A DNA stretch of 64,000 bases, taken from NCBI RefSeq assembly GCF_012273655.1, contig NZ_JAAWWP010000014.1, positions 103,575-167,574 of the forward strand, given 5' to 3'. The notes beneath the pieces were generated by a model that was not told the DNA's origin, searched no databases, and saw nothing but the letters and a program-made list of their open reading frames with translations. This document shows, one piece after another, positions 49,823 to 58,578 of the stretch. The stretch's first letter is position 1, and each line of letters begins with the position of its first letter. Origin of the DNA: Streptomyces physcomitrii. GTDB lineage: Bacteria; Actinomycetota; Actinomycetes; Streptomycetales; Streptomycetaceae. The position numbers and the translations under genes were made by a program.

Positions 49823-52546
49823 CTAGCCCGCGTGCTCCAGGGTCTCGAAGTGCAGGTCCATCGGCAGTTCCTGGCGGCGGGTGATGTTGAGCTTGCGGTA
49901 GACGCGGGTCAGGTGCTGTTCGACGGTGCTCACGGTGATGTAGAGCTTCGCCGAGATCTCCCGGTTGGTGTAGCCGTAGGCGGCCAGCGAGACCACCCGC
50001 TTCTCCGACTCGCTGAGCTGGTCGGTGTCGCTCGCACCGGCCTCGACGGGCTCCTTCTCGGGGGTGTTCGGCTTGCGGTCCTGACCGCCCTGACCGGGGA
50101 GTATCTGCTCGGCGAGCGGGACGGCCCCGCACTGTGCGGCCAGGTGCCAGGCGCGGCGGGTGACCATGGCGGCCCGGGTCCCCTCCCCCATCATCTGCAG
50201 GGAGCGGCCCAAGTCGGCGAGGGCGCGGGCGAGTTCGAAGCGGTCGCCGGAGCGGCGGAGTTCGTCGACCGCGCGGGTGAGCAGCTTGGGGCGCTGGCGC
50301 AGCGGGGTGGTGGCCGCCCTCAGCCGCAGGGTGACCCCGCGCAGCCGGGGGCCGCGGGCGTCCGGGGTGGCGAGCTGTTCGAGGACGAAGCGCTCGGCCT
50401 GCCGGTGCTCCCCGAGGGCGAGCAGCGCCTCGGCGGCGTCGGTGCGCCAGGGCAGCTGCTGCGGCCGGTCCAGGCCCCAGCGGCGGGCCAGCCTGCCCGC
50501 GTCGAGGAACTCGCCGAGCGCGGCCTTGTGGCGGTGCGTGGCCAGGTAGTAGTGGCCGCGGGCGCGCAGGAAGTTGAGGGAGTAGACGCTGGTGAAGAGC
50601 TCCTCGGGCACGGAGGTCTGGAGCTGGCGGGCCACCGCGTCGTAGCTGCCCCGCGCGGTCTGCGCGAGCACCAGGGTGGCGAGCGGCCCGAACTGGAAGA
50701 GGCCGCCGCGGTCGGCGACCGCCTCCATCGCGGCCTCGGCCTGCTGCTCCGCGCCCGCGAGGTCGCCGAGGCGCAGCTGCGCCTCGGCCTGGAGGTAGCC
50801 GAAGACGGCGTTCCAGCCGGGGGCGGCGCTGCCCTCGGGGCGCAGCGTCCGGCACCAGGTCACCGCGCGGTCGGCGTGGTCGGTGTGCACCAGGGTGCGG
50901 ACCGCCTGGACCATCGGGTCGAAGGTGCTCTGGGCCAGCGGGGTGCCCTCGAGGAGCTTGTCGATGGCCTGTTCGTCTGCCTGGGTGCCCGGGTGGGTCC
51001 ACAGCGAGGCCGAGGAGCGCAGCTCGGCGGAGACCGTGCGCACCGGCTCGGCGGGCTGCTCGGCGCCGCCCTCCCCGGCGGCCGGGGCGGGCGCGGGCTT
51101 GTCCTCGGCGGGCGGCAGCGCGAAGAGTCCGCGCAGCGGGTCCTCCCGGGTGCACTGGGCCCCGCCGCCGGAACCGGTGGCGCGGGCCAGGTACTCCAGC
51201 GCCTCGGCGGCCTCCTCGATCCGGCCCTGGGTGACCAGGAGCCGGGCGAGGTGCCCGGCGGCGGCCGCGCCGAGGCGTGCGGCGCGCAGCGCGGCGAGCG
51301 GGCCCTTCAGGTGCCCCTCGGCGGCTGCCGGGTCGAAGCGCCAGGTGACGGCGGCGAGCCGCAGGTCGAGGTCCCAGTCGGTGCTCTCGTCCGCGCAGCC
51401 GCTGCGGGCCAGTTCCAGGCAGGCCACCGCGTGCCGGGAGTCGTCGCCGGTGACCAGGGACTGCCGGGCGGCCTCGTGCAGCACCCGCACAGCCCGGGGG
51501 CCTTCGGCCGTCCCGGCGGCGAGCAGGTGCCGGGCGACGGAGGCGGCCCGTACCCCGGCCTCGTCGAGGATGTGCGCGGCGCGGCCGTGCAGGGCGGTGC
51601 GTTCGGCCGCGGGCAGGTCGTCCAGGACGGCGGCGGCCACGGCCGGGTGACTCAGGCGGCAGTCGCGGGTCAGGCCCGCGCTCTCCAGGGCGGTCAGGCC
51701 CTGCCGGGCGCGGCTGGGGGTGGTGCCGGCCAGCCGGGCCGCCAGCTCCGGGGTGGCGTGCTCGCCGAGGACCGCGACGGCGCGGGCCAGTTCGCGTACT
51801 CCGGAGCCGCTGCGGTGCAGGCAGGTGAGCAGCGCCTTGGTGAAGGGGCCCCCGGCCTCGGGCGCGGGCCACTCGTCCGACTCCCGCTGCGGCAGGGGCT
51901 GTTCGGCGAGCAGGGCGCGCAGCAGCAGCGGATTGCCGCCGCTGAGGGCGTGCAGCCGCTCCGCGGGCGGCGCGGCCACCGGGGCACCGGCGTGTTCGGT
52001 GAGGAGCGCGGCGGTTCCGGCGGGGCTCAGATGGGTGAGCGGGATCCGTACGAAGCCGGGGTGGCGCAGCAGTTCGGTGCCGAGGACCGGGCTGTCGGTG
52101 CGCTCGTGCAGGGGGCCGGTGAGGATCAGCAGGATCCGCTGGCGGCGCACCACGCGGGCGAGGTGGAGGAGGTAGCCGAGGGAGGGCCCGTCGGCGTGCG
52201 GGAAGTCGTCGACGCACAGGACCACCGGTGCGTCCTCGGCCGCCTCGGCGAGGGTCTCGGCGAACTCCTGGTGGGTCGGGATGCTCCGCTGCTGTCCGTC
52301 GCGCGGGGCCAGCGGGGCGAGCAGCCGCCGCAGCAGTCCGTGCGGGAGTGCCTCACCCTCGGCGCCGCCGCCGTACAGGACGCGGGCCCCGCGCTCCTGG
52401 GCGAGGTCGGCGCACTCCTTGAGGAACTCGGTGCGGCCGCAGCCGACCGCCCCCTCCAGAAGGACGATTCCGGCCGTCCCGGAAAAAGTTGAGTCGAGCG
52501 CCTTTTCGACGCGTGTGAATTCCTTGTCACGGTCGTAAAGAGTCAC
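49823..52546 (-). CDS. LuxR family LAL-type regulator
   Basis: A 907-residue large ATP-binding LuxR regulator. The AAA/NB domain at the N-terminus has the P-loop LEGAVGCGRTEFL (the usual GKT is GRT) and VVLCVDDFPHADGPS as Walker B; a helical repeat middle follows. The C-terminal HTH at about 845-900 reads LSESEKRVVSLAAYGYTNREISAKLYITVSTVEQHLTRVYRKLNITRRQEL. LALs are pathway-specific activators in many polyketide clusters. The Arg in place of the Walker A lysine may weaken ATP hydrolysis. The start is GTG 52546 after GGGGAGG. Confidence 0.93.
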   Translation of the reverse strand: MTLYDRDKEFTRVEKALDSTFSGTAGIVLLEGAVGCGRTEFLKECADLAQERGARVLYGGGAEGEALPHGLLRRLLAPLAPRDGQQRSIPTHQEFAETLAEAAEDAPVVLCVDDFPHADGPSLGYLLHLARVVRRQRILLILTGPLHERTDSPVLGTELLRHPGFVRIPLTHLSPAGTAALLTEHAGAPVAAPPAERLHALSGGNPLLLRALLAEQPLPQRESDEWPAPEAGGPFTKALLTCLHRSGSGVRELARAVAVLGEHATPELAARLAGTTPSRARQGLTALESAGLTRDCRLSHPAVAAAVLDDLPAAERTALHGRAAHILDEAGVRAASVARHLLAAGTAEGPRAVRVLHEAARQSLVTGDDSRHAVACLELARSGCADESTDWDLDLRLAAVTWRFDPAAAEGHLKGPLAALRAARLGAAAAGHLARLLVTQGRIEEAAEALEYLARATGSGGGAQCTREDPLRGLFALPPAEDKPAPAPAAGEGGAEQPAEPVRTVSAELRSSASLWTHPGTQADEQAIDKLLEGTPLAQSTFDPMVQAVRTLVHTDHADRAVTWCRTLRPEGSAAPGWNAVFGYLQAEAQLRLGDLAGAEQQAEAAMEAVADRGGLFQFGPLATLVLAQTARGSYDAVARQLQTSVPEELFTSVYSLNFLRARGHYYLATHRHKAALGEFLDAGRLARRWGLDRPQQLPWRTDAAEALLALGEHRQAERFVLEQLATPDARGPRLRGVTLRLRAATTPLRQRPKLLTRAVDELRRSGDRFELARALADLGRSLQMMGEGTRAAMVTRRAWHLAAQCGAVPLAEQILPGQGGQDRKPNTPEKEPVEAGASDTDQLSESEKRVVSLAAYGYTNREISAKLYITVSTVEQHLTRVYRKLNITRRQELPMDLHFETLEHAG

Positions 52547-53077
52547 GGACCGCCTCCCCCGAAGCCAAAGTTTTCCTACCGGTCAGCCGCGCTCTCATCC
52601 TACGAACCGGTGAAGGGGCCCCCGGTGGCCACAAGTTGCGGGACATCTTCTGACGCCGGGCACACAGAGTTCCCACACAGCGGGCATTCCGGGGCCGGGG
52701 CCTCGTGATAGTGGCCTGATAATTCTGGTTACGCCTGGCCGAAAAACCGGGGACGGTACACCCGTTGGGCCAGGTAGCGGCACCGCGGCGGCATGAGCGG
52801 CCACCGAGGACGACCTGAACGCGAGGTTCCATTCGCGGGTACGGCGTGTGCACCGGGCGCCGGGGGAGGGTCCCGGCCGGATGTCCGACGGCCGGGATAG
52901 TGACGAGGCACACATCACCGCTGACTTCTTACTGCCAGCCCCGGCGCGCCGCCTGGCAGTAAGTCCCGCCGACACATACCCCGTTGGCGCCCCGCACACA
53001 CCGAGGGGCCGCCGGGAACAGTGCGTTCGCTGTTCCCGGCGGCCCCTCGTGCGATGTCCGGTGCGGCCGGCGGACCC
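52547..53077. other. 531-bp gap with two strong inverted repeats
   Basis: It lies between the LAL gene and the epoxidase gene, both on the minus strand, so it must hold the LAL promoter (upstream of 52546) and the 3' end of the epoxidase transcript. CTTACTGCCAG (52928-52938) and CTGGCAGTAAG (52953-52963) form a perfect 11-bp dyad across 14 bases; the terminator at 53002-53049 is separate. No gene is visible. Confidence 0.5.
53002..53049 (-). terminator. strong hairpin terminator of the epoxidase gene
   Basis: A perfect 20-bp stem (53002-53021 with 53030-53049; GC-rich, both arms ending in CTCG/CGAG) and an 8-base loop. It is 28 bp downstream of the epoxidase stop. Confidence 0.85.
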
Positions 53078-54499
53078 TCAGGCGGAGGCCGCCGCGCCCG
53101 CGGCGTCCCCGTCCAGTACGGCCAGTTCGGCGTCCTTGAACGGCGGTGCGGTCAGCGGCTCGTGGGACTTGCCCTTGCGCAGGGCGGCCACCAGGTGCGG
53201 GGACTCCAGGCTGCTGACGGGGGCGGCGAGCGCGGTCACCTGCATCGCGGCGGCGCTGACCACCGGGTCGTGCAGGGCGGCGGTGCTGAGCAGGTCGGCG
53301 AACTGCTGCTCCTGGTCGCCGCGCGGGGCGATCCGCGGGTCCTGGGCGGTGACCTTGGTGCCCGGATAGCAGATGTCCTGGGTGGTGGCGAGCAGCCAGG
53401 GATCGTCGACGACCTTGGCGACCTTCTGCAGCACGGCCTGGACCATGCCGGGGGCCAGTCCGCTCCGGCCGAGTTCGGCGTTCAGGGCCTTGGCGCTCAG
53501 CGCGGAGCAGCTCATGCCGTGCCCGTAGACCGGGTTGAAGGCCGCGAGGGCGTCGCCGAGGACGAGCAGCCCGTCGGGCCAGTTCGCCACCCGGTCGTAG
53601 TAGAGGCGGCGGTTGACCGTGGAGCGGGAGCCCTTGACCGGGCCGAGCGGCTCGGCGCGCTCCAGGAGGTCAGCGAGGACGGGGTGCCTGAGGCCGCGGG
53701 CGAAGTCCAGGAAGGAGTCGTCGTCCGTGGGCGGCTCGCCGCCGCGGGTACCGGCGAGGGTGACCAGCCACTTGCCGTCCTCGATCGGCACCAGGGCGCC
53801 GTTCTGGCCGGGCTTGCCGAGTCCGGGTGCGGCGGCGATGTTGACCATCGGGAAGCCCTGGGCGACCGGCGCCGGGGCCTTGAACACCCGGGTGGCATAG
53901 GCGATCCCGGAGTCGACGACGTCCTCCTCCACCTGGTCCAGGCCCAGTTCGGGCAGCCAGCGGCGCAGCGCGGAGGCGCGGCCGCCCGCGTCGACCACCA
54001 GGTCGGCGGCGAGCTCGGTGCTCTCCCCGGACCTGTCCCGCAGCCGGACACCGGTGACCTGCCCGGCGCCGCCGAGCAGGCCGAGCACCTCGGTCTCCTG
54101 CCGCACGGTGATCTTCGGCTCGGCGAGGGCCTGGCGGCGCACCACCCAGTCGAGCAGGGCGCGGCTGCAGGTGACCATGAACTGGCTGCCGGAGAAGCGG
54201 TGCTGCCAGCCGTGCGGGGTCAGCCAGACCACGTCCCGCGGCAGGTAGAGGCGGTGCGCGCCCTCGGCGATGAGCTGCTTGACGGTGCCGGGCAGTACGG
54301 AGTCGATGGCGCGGGCGCCGCCGGACCACAGGAGGTGGGCGTGCCGGGCCTGGGGTACGCCCTTGCGCAGTTCGGGGCCTTCGGGCAGCACATCGCGCTC
54401 GATGACGGTGACCTTGTCCAGGTGCCGTGCGAGGACGGCGGATGTCAGCATTCCGGTCAGACCGCCGCCGAGAACGACGGCGTGCGTTTCTCCGGTCAT
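53078..54499 (-). CDS. flavin-dependent polyether-type epoxidase (MonCI/Lsd18-like)
   Basis: A 473-residue FAD monooxygenase. It begins HAVVLGGGLTGMLTSAVLARHLDKVTVIERD (FAD Rossmann motif), followed by GPELRKGVPQARHAHLLWSGGARAIDSVLPG, SRALLDWVVRRQAL, LVPIEDGKWLVTLAGTRGG, SRSTVNRRLYYDRVANWPDGLLVLGDALAAFNPVYGHGMS and ATTQDICYPG. From memory of the family these blocks match Lsd18 (lasalocid) and MonCI (monensin), which stereospecifically epoxidise alkenes of polyketide chains before ring closure. It is divergent from two SnoaL-fold genes, as expected for a cascade of epoxidation and ring opening. The start ATG 54499 fits the fold; GAAGGG lies upstream. Confidence 0.9.
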   Translation of the reverse strand: MTGETHAVVLGGGLTGMLTSAVLARHLDKVTVIERDVLPEGPELRKGVPQARHAHLLWSGGARAIDSVLPGTVKQLIAEGAHRLYLPRDVVWLTPHGWQHRFSGSQFMVTCSRALLDWVVRRQALAEPKITVRQETEVLGLLGGAGQVTGVRLRDRSGESTELAADLVVDAGGRASALRRWLPELGLDQVEEDVVDSGIAYATRVFKAPAPVAQGFPMVNIAAAPGLGKPGQNGALVPIEDGKWLVTLAGTRGGEPPTDDDSFLDFARGLRHPVLADLLERAEPLGPVKGSRSTVNRRLYYDRVANWPDGLLVLGDALAAFNPVYGHGMSCSALSAKALNAELGRSGLAPGMVQAVLQKVAKVVDDPWLLATTQDICYPGTKVTAQDPRIAPRGDQEQQFADLLSTAALHDPVVSAAAMQVTALAAPVSSLESPHLVAALRKGKSHEPLTAPPFKDAELAVLDGDAAGAAASA

Positions 54500-54607
54500 G
54501 AGATGGGTGACCCTTCCGTCGGCCGCGGGCACGGGGAATTTCTCCCGGACATCACGTGCGGCAATTCCGATCCCGGCGACGCTAGCACCGGCGCCGAAGA
54601 GCGCTGA

Positions 54608-54634
54608 ACCCCTAGCCGGAGCGGTCGACCCCTA
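54608..54634. promoter_or_regulatory. paired ACCCCTA motif in the epoxidase/hydrolase divergent promoter
   Basis: ACCCCTA at 54608-54614 and again at 54628-54634 (20 bp apart) lies between the divergent epoxidase and first SnoaL gene. It could be a site for the LAL or SARP activator of the cluster; compare 49662 and 58514. Confidence 0.45.
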
Positions 54635-54711
54635 ACACATACCGGTCATCCTGGCGCCCCGTCCGCGCCGTTGCCAGGATGTGGGCACGCCTGCCGGAAG
54701 GAGAGAAATTC

Positions 54712-55173
54712 ATGCTGGATGAGGCGGCACTGAAAGAGCTGATCCTCGAACACACCAGGCGGGTCAATGCCGGTGATGTCGAGGGCCTGCTCAAGCTGTA
54801 CTCCCCCGAGGTCCGTTTCGAGGATCCGGTCGGAGCCGGCGCCCAGCAGGGCCATGAGGCGCTGCGTGCCCATGCCACCGGCGCGGTGACCAGCAACGCC
54901 GTGGAGATCGCGGGCAGGCCGGTGGCCGCGCAGGACGGGCTGCACGCCGCGGTCCCGGTCACCGCGACGATGGACTATCTGCCGCTGGGGCCGGTCCTGA
55001 CCCGGTACGGGGTGCTGCCCACGCCGGCCGATCCCACCGGCCAGCGCATGCAATTCCAATTCCTGATGGTGATCCGGGCGGGCGCCGACGGACTCATCGA
55101 GGACATGCGGGCCTATTGGGGTACGAGTGACGTCGCTCTCGTCGACGCGGCACAAGGAGGAGCACATGCTTGA
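54712..55173 (+). CDS. SnoaL-fold epoxide hydrolase candidate 1 (polyether type)
   Basis: A 153-residue cystatin-like fold protein of the SnoaL/ketosteroid-isomerase superfamily. Asp38 in VRFEDPVG and Glu65 in SNAVEIAG match the acid pair of Lsd19A (Asp38, Glu65), which protonates and opens epoxides to ether rings. It is the likely ring-forming enzyme (MonB type) for the epoxide made by the neighbouring epoxidase. AAGGAG is upstream of ATG 54712. It overlaps the next gene by 8 bp, so both are co-translated. Confidence 0.85.
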   Translation: MLDEAALKELILEHTRRVNAGDVEGLLKLYSPEVRFEDPVGAGAQQGHEALRAHATGAVTSNAVEIAGRPVAAQDGLHAAVPVTATMDYLPLGPVLTRYGVLPTPADPTGQRMQFQFLMVIRAGADGLIEDMRAYWGTSDVALVDAAQGGAHA

Positions 55174-55615
55174 CGAGGCGACGCGGAAAGAACTCGCGCT
55201 CGAACACTGCCGCCGTATGACGAGTGGCGACGTGGACCACATGCTCGGCCTCTATACGAAGGACGTGCGTTTCGAGGACCCGGTCGGCTCGGTTCCGATG
55301 ATCGGGCACGACGAATTGCGGCCGCATTTCCAGCGGGCCGCGGAGGCGAAGACGGTCGATGTCGCCGGAATTCCCGTCGCCGCTCAGGACGGAATCCATG
55401 TGGCCATCCCGGTCGCCGTCTACATGAATTATCTCCCGCTCGGCCCCACGCTGACGAAACACGGCTATCTGGACAAGCCAACCAACCCGTTTCAGAAGCG
55501 CATCAAGTTCGATCTCACGAGCATTTTCCGCACCGGCTCGCACGGCCTCATCGAGGCGGTGTGGGTCTATTGGGGAAAATCGGACCTGAGCCTGCTCGAC
55601 CCCGGCGAGGAATGA
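55166..55615 (+). CDS. SnoaL-fold epoxide hydrolase candidate 2 (polyether type)
   Basis: A 149-residue homologue of the previous protein, sharing FEDPVG with Asp38 and YLPLGPTLTKHGYL. At the second acid position the residue is Asp65 (KTVDVAG), not Glu, so regiochemistry or rate may differ. ATG 55166 lies within the end of the preceding gene (ATGCTTGA overlap, AGGAGG before it), which suggests tight coupling and perhaps a hetero-complex, as MonBI and MonBII do. Confidence 0.85.
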   Translation: MLDEATRKELALEHCRRMTSGDVDHMLGLYTKDVRFEDPVGSVPMIGHDELRPHFQRAAEAKTVDVAGIPVAAQDGIHVAIPVAVYMNYLPLGPTLTKHGYLDKPTNPFQKRIKFDLTSIFRTGSHGLIEAVWVYWGKSDLSLLDPGEE

Positions 55616-55733
55616 GTCCGCCGGGTTGCCCCCGGAAGAACACTGCGCCGCCCGCTCCGGAACACCCCGGCACGGGCGGCCTCTTCGTTCCTCCCGGCCT
55701 TCCCGCCGCGTGGGCATGTCCCGGCTTTCCCGG

Positions 55734-55784
55734 ACACAGCGGTACGGCCCGGACTCCGCGGGAGTCCGGGCCGTACCGCTGTGT
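55734..55784. terminator. very strong bidirectional hairpin
   Basis: A perfect 24-bp stem (55734-55757 with 55761-55784) and a 3-base GCG loop. It lies between the convergent stops of the second SnoaL gene (55615) and the ABC permease gene (55797). Confidence 0.85.
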
Positions 55785-55796
55785 TCCCGGCCGAGA

Positions 55797-57437
55797 TCAG
55801 GGGGCGAGGTCGCGCCTGCGGAAGAGGGCGGCACCGGCCGCCGCGAGCACTACGGCCACCGCGAGCAGGACGATGAAGGGCAGCGCCTCCGCCTCGGCCG
55901 CGGGCAGCGCGGGCAGGTGCGTGAACGGCGAGAGGTCGCGCACCGCCTGCGGCAGCTTCAGCAGTCCGCCGAGCTGTCCGACGACCAGGCACAGGGCGAG
56001 TCCGCCCCAGGCGGCGCCCGAGGTGAGGCCCGGCACCGCGCCGAAGACGACGACCACGAACCCGGCGAGGACGAGCGCGGCGGGGGCCTGGGCGAGCGCG
56101 GCGCCGGTCAGGTCGCCGAGGGCCTGACCGACATCCGAGGTGGCGGCGCCGTAGGTGAGGCCCGCGGCGAGTCCGGAGACGAGCAGCAGCGCCACCACGC
56201 CGAGCACGGCGACCAGGACATGGCCGGCGACCCAGCGGCCCCGGCTCACCGAGGTGGCGAGCACGGCCTCCAGGCGCCCCGAGGTCTCCTCGGCCCGCAG
56301 CCTCAGGAGCGCCTGCACGGTGAACCCGGCGGCGACGGCGCCCACCATCACCATCATGGAGGCGAAGAAGACGCCCGCGGGGTCGTCCGTACCCCCGCCG
56401 CCGATCTTGCCGAGGGTGTCGGTGAGGTCGGCGTTGTCCTTGAGGGCGTCGGCGGCCGACTTGCCGATCGCGCCGATGGTGGCGCCCAGGACGGCGATGC
56501 CGACGAGCCAGCCGAGCAGGGCGCCGCGCTGGAGGCGCCAGGCGAGGCCGAGCGGGCTGAGCAGGGCCCGCGGCGCCTCGGCCGGTCCCGGCCGGTCCGC
56601 GAGGAGGCCCGCACCGAGGTCGCGCCCGGCCGAGAGCCGCAGTGCCAGCCCCATGGTGAGCAGCGCGAAGGCGAGCGGCAGGGCGAGCACCCACCAGCGC
56701 TCGTCGCCGAAGGGGTGCACCAGGGTGCCCCAGCCGATCGGCGAGAGCCAGGACGGCCAGGCGCTGTGGACGACCGTGCCGTTCTCGGTGACGTCGCCGA
56801 GCGCGTCGCCGACGCCGCGGATCAGGAAGGCCGCGCCGATCACCGCCCCGGCAAGGGAGTTGGCGCCGCGCGCGGTACCGGCGAGCTGGGCGGTGACGGC
56901 GGCGACACCGGCGAAGGCGAGGCCGACACTGGCGACGGCGGCCGCCGCGGCGAGCGAGCCGCCGATCGGCAGACCGGCCAGCGGCAGCACGATGCCGAGG
57001 AAGATGAACAGGCCGATATTGGCCTGGAGGGCGAGCAGCAGGGCGGCCATCAGACCGGCCTGGCGGCCCACCGGCTGGGCGCCGATGAGTTCGGCGCGGC
57101 CGGTCTCCTCGTTCTGCCGGGTGTGGCGCACCACGGCCATCGTGCTCATCAGGGCGGCGAGCACGCACAGGTAGGAGAAGACCTGCACCATCGAGACGGC
57201 GCCCTGGCTGCTGCCGACGGGCGCGCCGCGGGTCAGCAGGAGCGCCGGGTTGTCCGAAAGCAGCTGGACGGCGTCGACACGCGCCTTCTCGTTCTCATAC
57301 GTGCTCTTGACGCTGTTGGCCGCGCTGTAGGCGAGGGCGGCCGTGCCGTACATCCACACCGCGAGCTGGATCCGGTCGCGCCGCGTGGCGAGCTTCAGCA
57401 GCGCCTGCGTACCGGTGTAGGGGGACTTCTCGCTCAT
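55797..57437 (-). CDS. ABC-2-type exporter permease
   Basis: A 546-residue membrane protein with about 12 hydrophobic segments in two halves, each beginning with a basic cytosolic motif (VVRHTRQNEETGRAELIGAQPVGR and RLRAEETSGRLEAVLATSVSRGRW). This duplicated layout is that of the tetronasin-type exporter permeases. Its start ATG 57437 overlaps the ATPase stop (ATGA), and the two would export the product and give self-resistance. The assignment to polyether export rests on context and family resemblance. Confidence 0.88.
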   Translation of the reverse strand: MSEKSPYTGTQALLKLATRRDRIQLAVWMYGTAALAYSAANSVKSTYENEKARVDAVQLLSDNPALLLTRGAPVGSSQGAVSMVQVFSYLCVLAALMSTMAVVRHTRQNEETGRAELIGAQPVGRQAGLMAALLLALQANIGLFIFLGIVLPLAGLPIGGSLAAAAAVASVGLAFAGVAAVTAQLAGTARGANSLAGAVIGAAFLIRGVGDALGDVTENGTVVHSAWPSWLSPIGWGTLVHPFGDERWWVLALPLAFALLTMGLALRLSAGRDLGAGLLADRPGPAEAPRALLSPLGLAWRLQRGALLGWLVGIAVLGATIGAIGKSAADALKDNADLTDTLGKIGGGGTDDPAGVFFASMMVMVGAVAAGFTVQALLRLRAEETSGRLEAVLATSVSRGRWVAGHVLVAVLGVVALLLVSGLAAGLTYGAATSDVGQALGDLTGAALAQAPAALVLAGFVVVVFGAVPGLTSGAAWGGLALCLVVGQLGGLLKLPQAVRDLSPFTHLPALPAAEAEALPFIVLLAVAVVLAAAGAALFRRRDLAP

Positions 57438-58402
57438 CGGGTGGCCGCCTCCGCCTTCGCGCGGTCCGCGCCGCCCTTGCCGCCGTCGCCGTCGGCGCCG
57501 TCCTCGGCGGGGGCGTCGCCGTAGTGGCGCATGAACAGCTCCTCCAGGGTGGGCGGGGCGCTGTTCAGGGAGACCACGCCGAAGCCGAGGACCTTGGCGA
57601 GTACGGGCTCCAACTGGGCGTTGTCCACGTCGAGTTTCAGGTGGTTGCCCTCGGCCACCGCGTTGTGGACGCCGGGCAGCTCCGCGAGCCCGGTGGCCGG
57701 GCGCTGCGTCTCGACGCTGAGCGAGGTGCGGGTGAGGTGGCGCAGCTCCTGCAGGGAGCCCGATTCCACGGTGCGGCCGCGGCGCACGATGCTGACGCGG
57801 TCGCAGAGCGCCTCGACCTCGGCGAGGATGTGGCTGGAGAGCAGGACGGTGCGGCCCTGCGCCTTGACCTCCTTGACGCAGCTCTGGAAGACGGCCTCCA
57901 TCAGGGGGTCGAGTCCGGAGGTGGGCTCGTCGAGGATGAGCAGCTCGCTGTCGCTGGCGAAGGCGGAGACCAGGGCGACCTTCTGCCGGTTGCCCTTGGA
58001 GTAGGCGCGGCACTTCTTGGTCGGGTCGAGCTGGAAGCGCTCGATCAGCTCCGCCTTGCGGGACTTGTCGATGCCGCCGCGCAGCGTCCCGAACAGGTCG
58101 ATGGCCTCGCCGCCGCTGAGGTTGCGCCACAGGCTGACGTCGCCGGGGACGTAGGCGAGCTTGTGGTGCACCTCGACGGCGTCGGCCCAGGGGTCCTTGC
58201 CGAGCAGGGTGGCCTTGCCCGCGGTGGGCTTGAGCAGGCCGAGCAGGGCACGGATGGTGGTGGACTTACCCGCACCGTTGGGGCCGAGGAAGCCGTGGAC
58301 TTCTCCCGTCCGCACGGACAGGTCCAGGCCGTCCAGCGCACGGAACTTGCCGAAGTCCTTGGTGAGGCCTTCCGCGGTGATTGCGTACTCGTCGGGCGCC
58401 AA
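57434..58402 (-). CDS. ABC transporter ATP-binding protein
   Basis: A 322-residue DrrA-like ATPase. Walker A GPNGAGKST, signature YSKGNRQKV (in place of LSGGQ), Walker B LLILDEPTSGLDP and the H-loop SSH are all visible. The C-terminal extension after residue 220 is typical of exporters of this group, ending in a charged low-complexity tail. It partners the permease that overlaps its stop and is divergent from the P450 gene. Confidence 0.93.
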   Translation of the reverse strand: MAPDEYAITAEGLTKDFGKFRALDGLDLSVRTGEVHGFLGPNGAGKSTTIRALLGLLKPTAGKATLLGKDPWADAVEVHHKLAYVPGDVSLWRNLSGGEAIDLFGTLRGGIDKSRKAELIERFQLDPTKKCRAYSKGNRQKVALVSAFASDSELLILDEPTSGLDPLMEAVFQSCVKEVKAQGRTVLLSSHILAEVEALCDRVSIVRRGRTVESGSLQELRHLTRTSLSVETQRPATGLAELPGVHNAVAEGNHLKLDVDNAQLEPVLAKVLGFGVVSLNSAPPTLEELFMRHYGDAPAEDGADGDGGKGGADRAKAEAATR

Positions 58403-58490
58403 CGCGCACCCCTTTCACGGTGTGGTGTGGTCGAGCATCGGGGCCAGGTTGCCGCGTCGGCAATCGAGCACCATCCGGAACCGGACAGTC

Positions 58491-58524
58491 AGGGGTGTTT
58501 ACGGGTGCAAGCTAGGGGTTGACC
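58491..58524 (+). promoter_or_regulatory. P450/ABC divergent promoter with AGGGGT motifs
   Basis: AGGGGT at 58491-58496 and at 58514-58519 (in CTAGGGGTT) lie directly before TTGACC (58519-58524), a plausible -35 box for the P450 gene. The motif is the same as at 49662 and 54608 (reverse complement). Confidence 0.45.
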
Positions 58525-58578
58525 CGGCGAGAGCCCCCTCGGGAACGTTGCACTAGTCACGAATCTTCGAGGAGTGTC

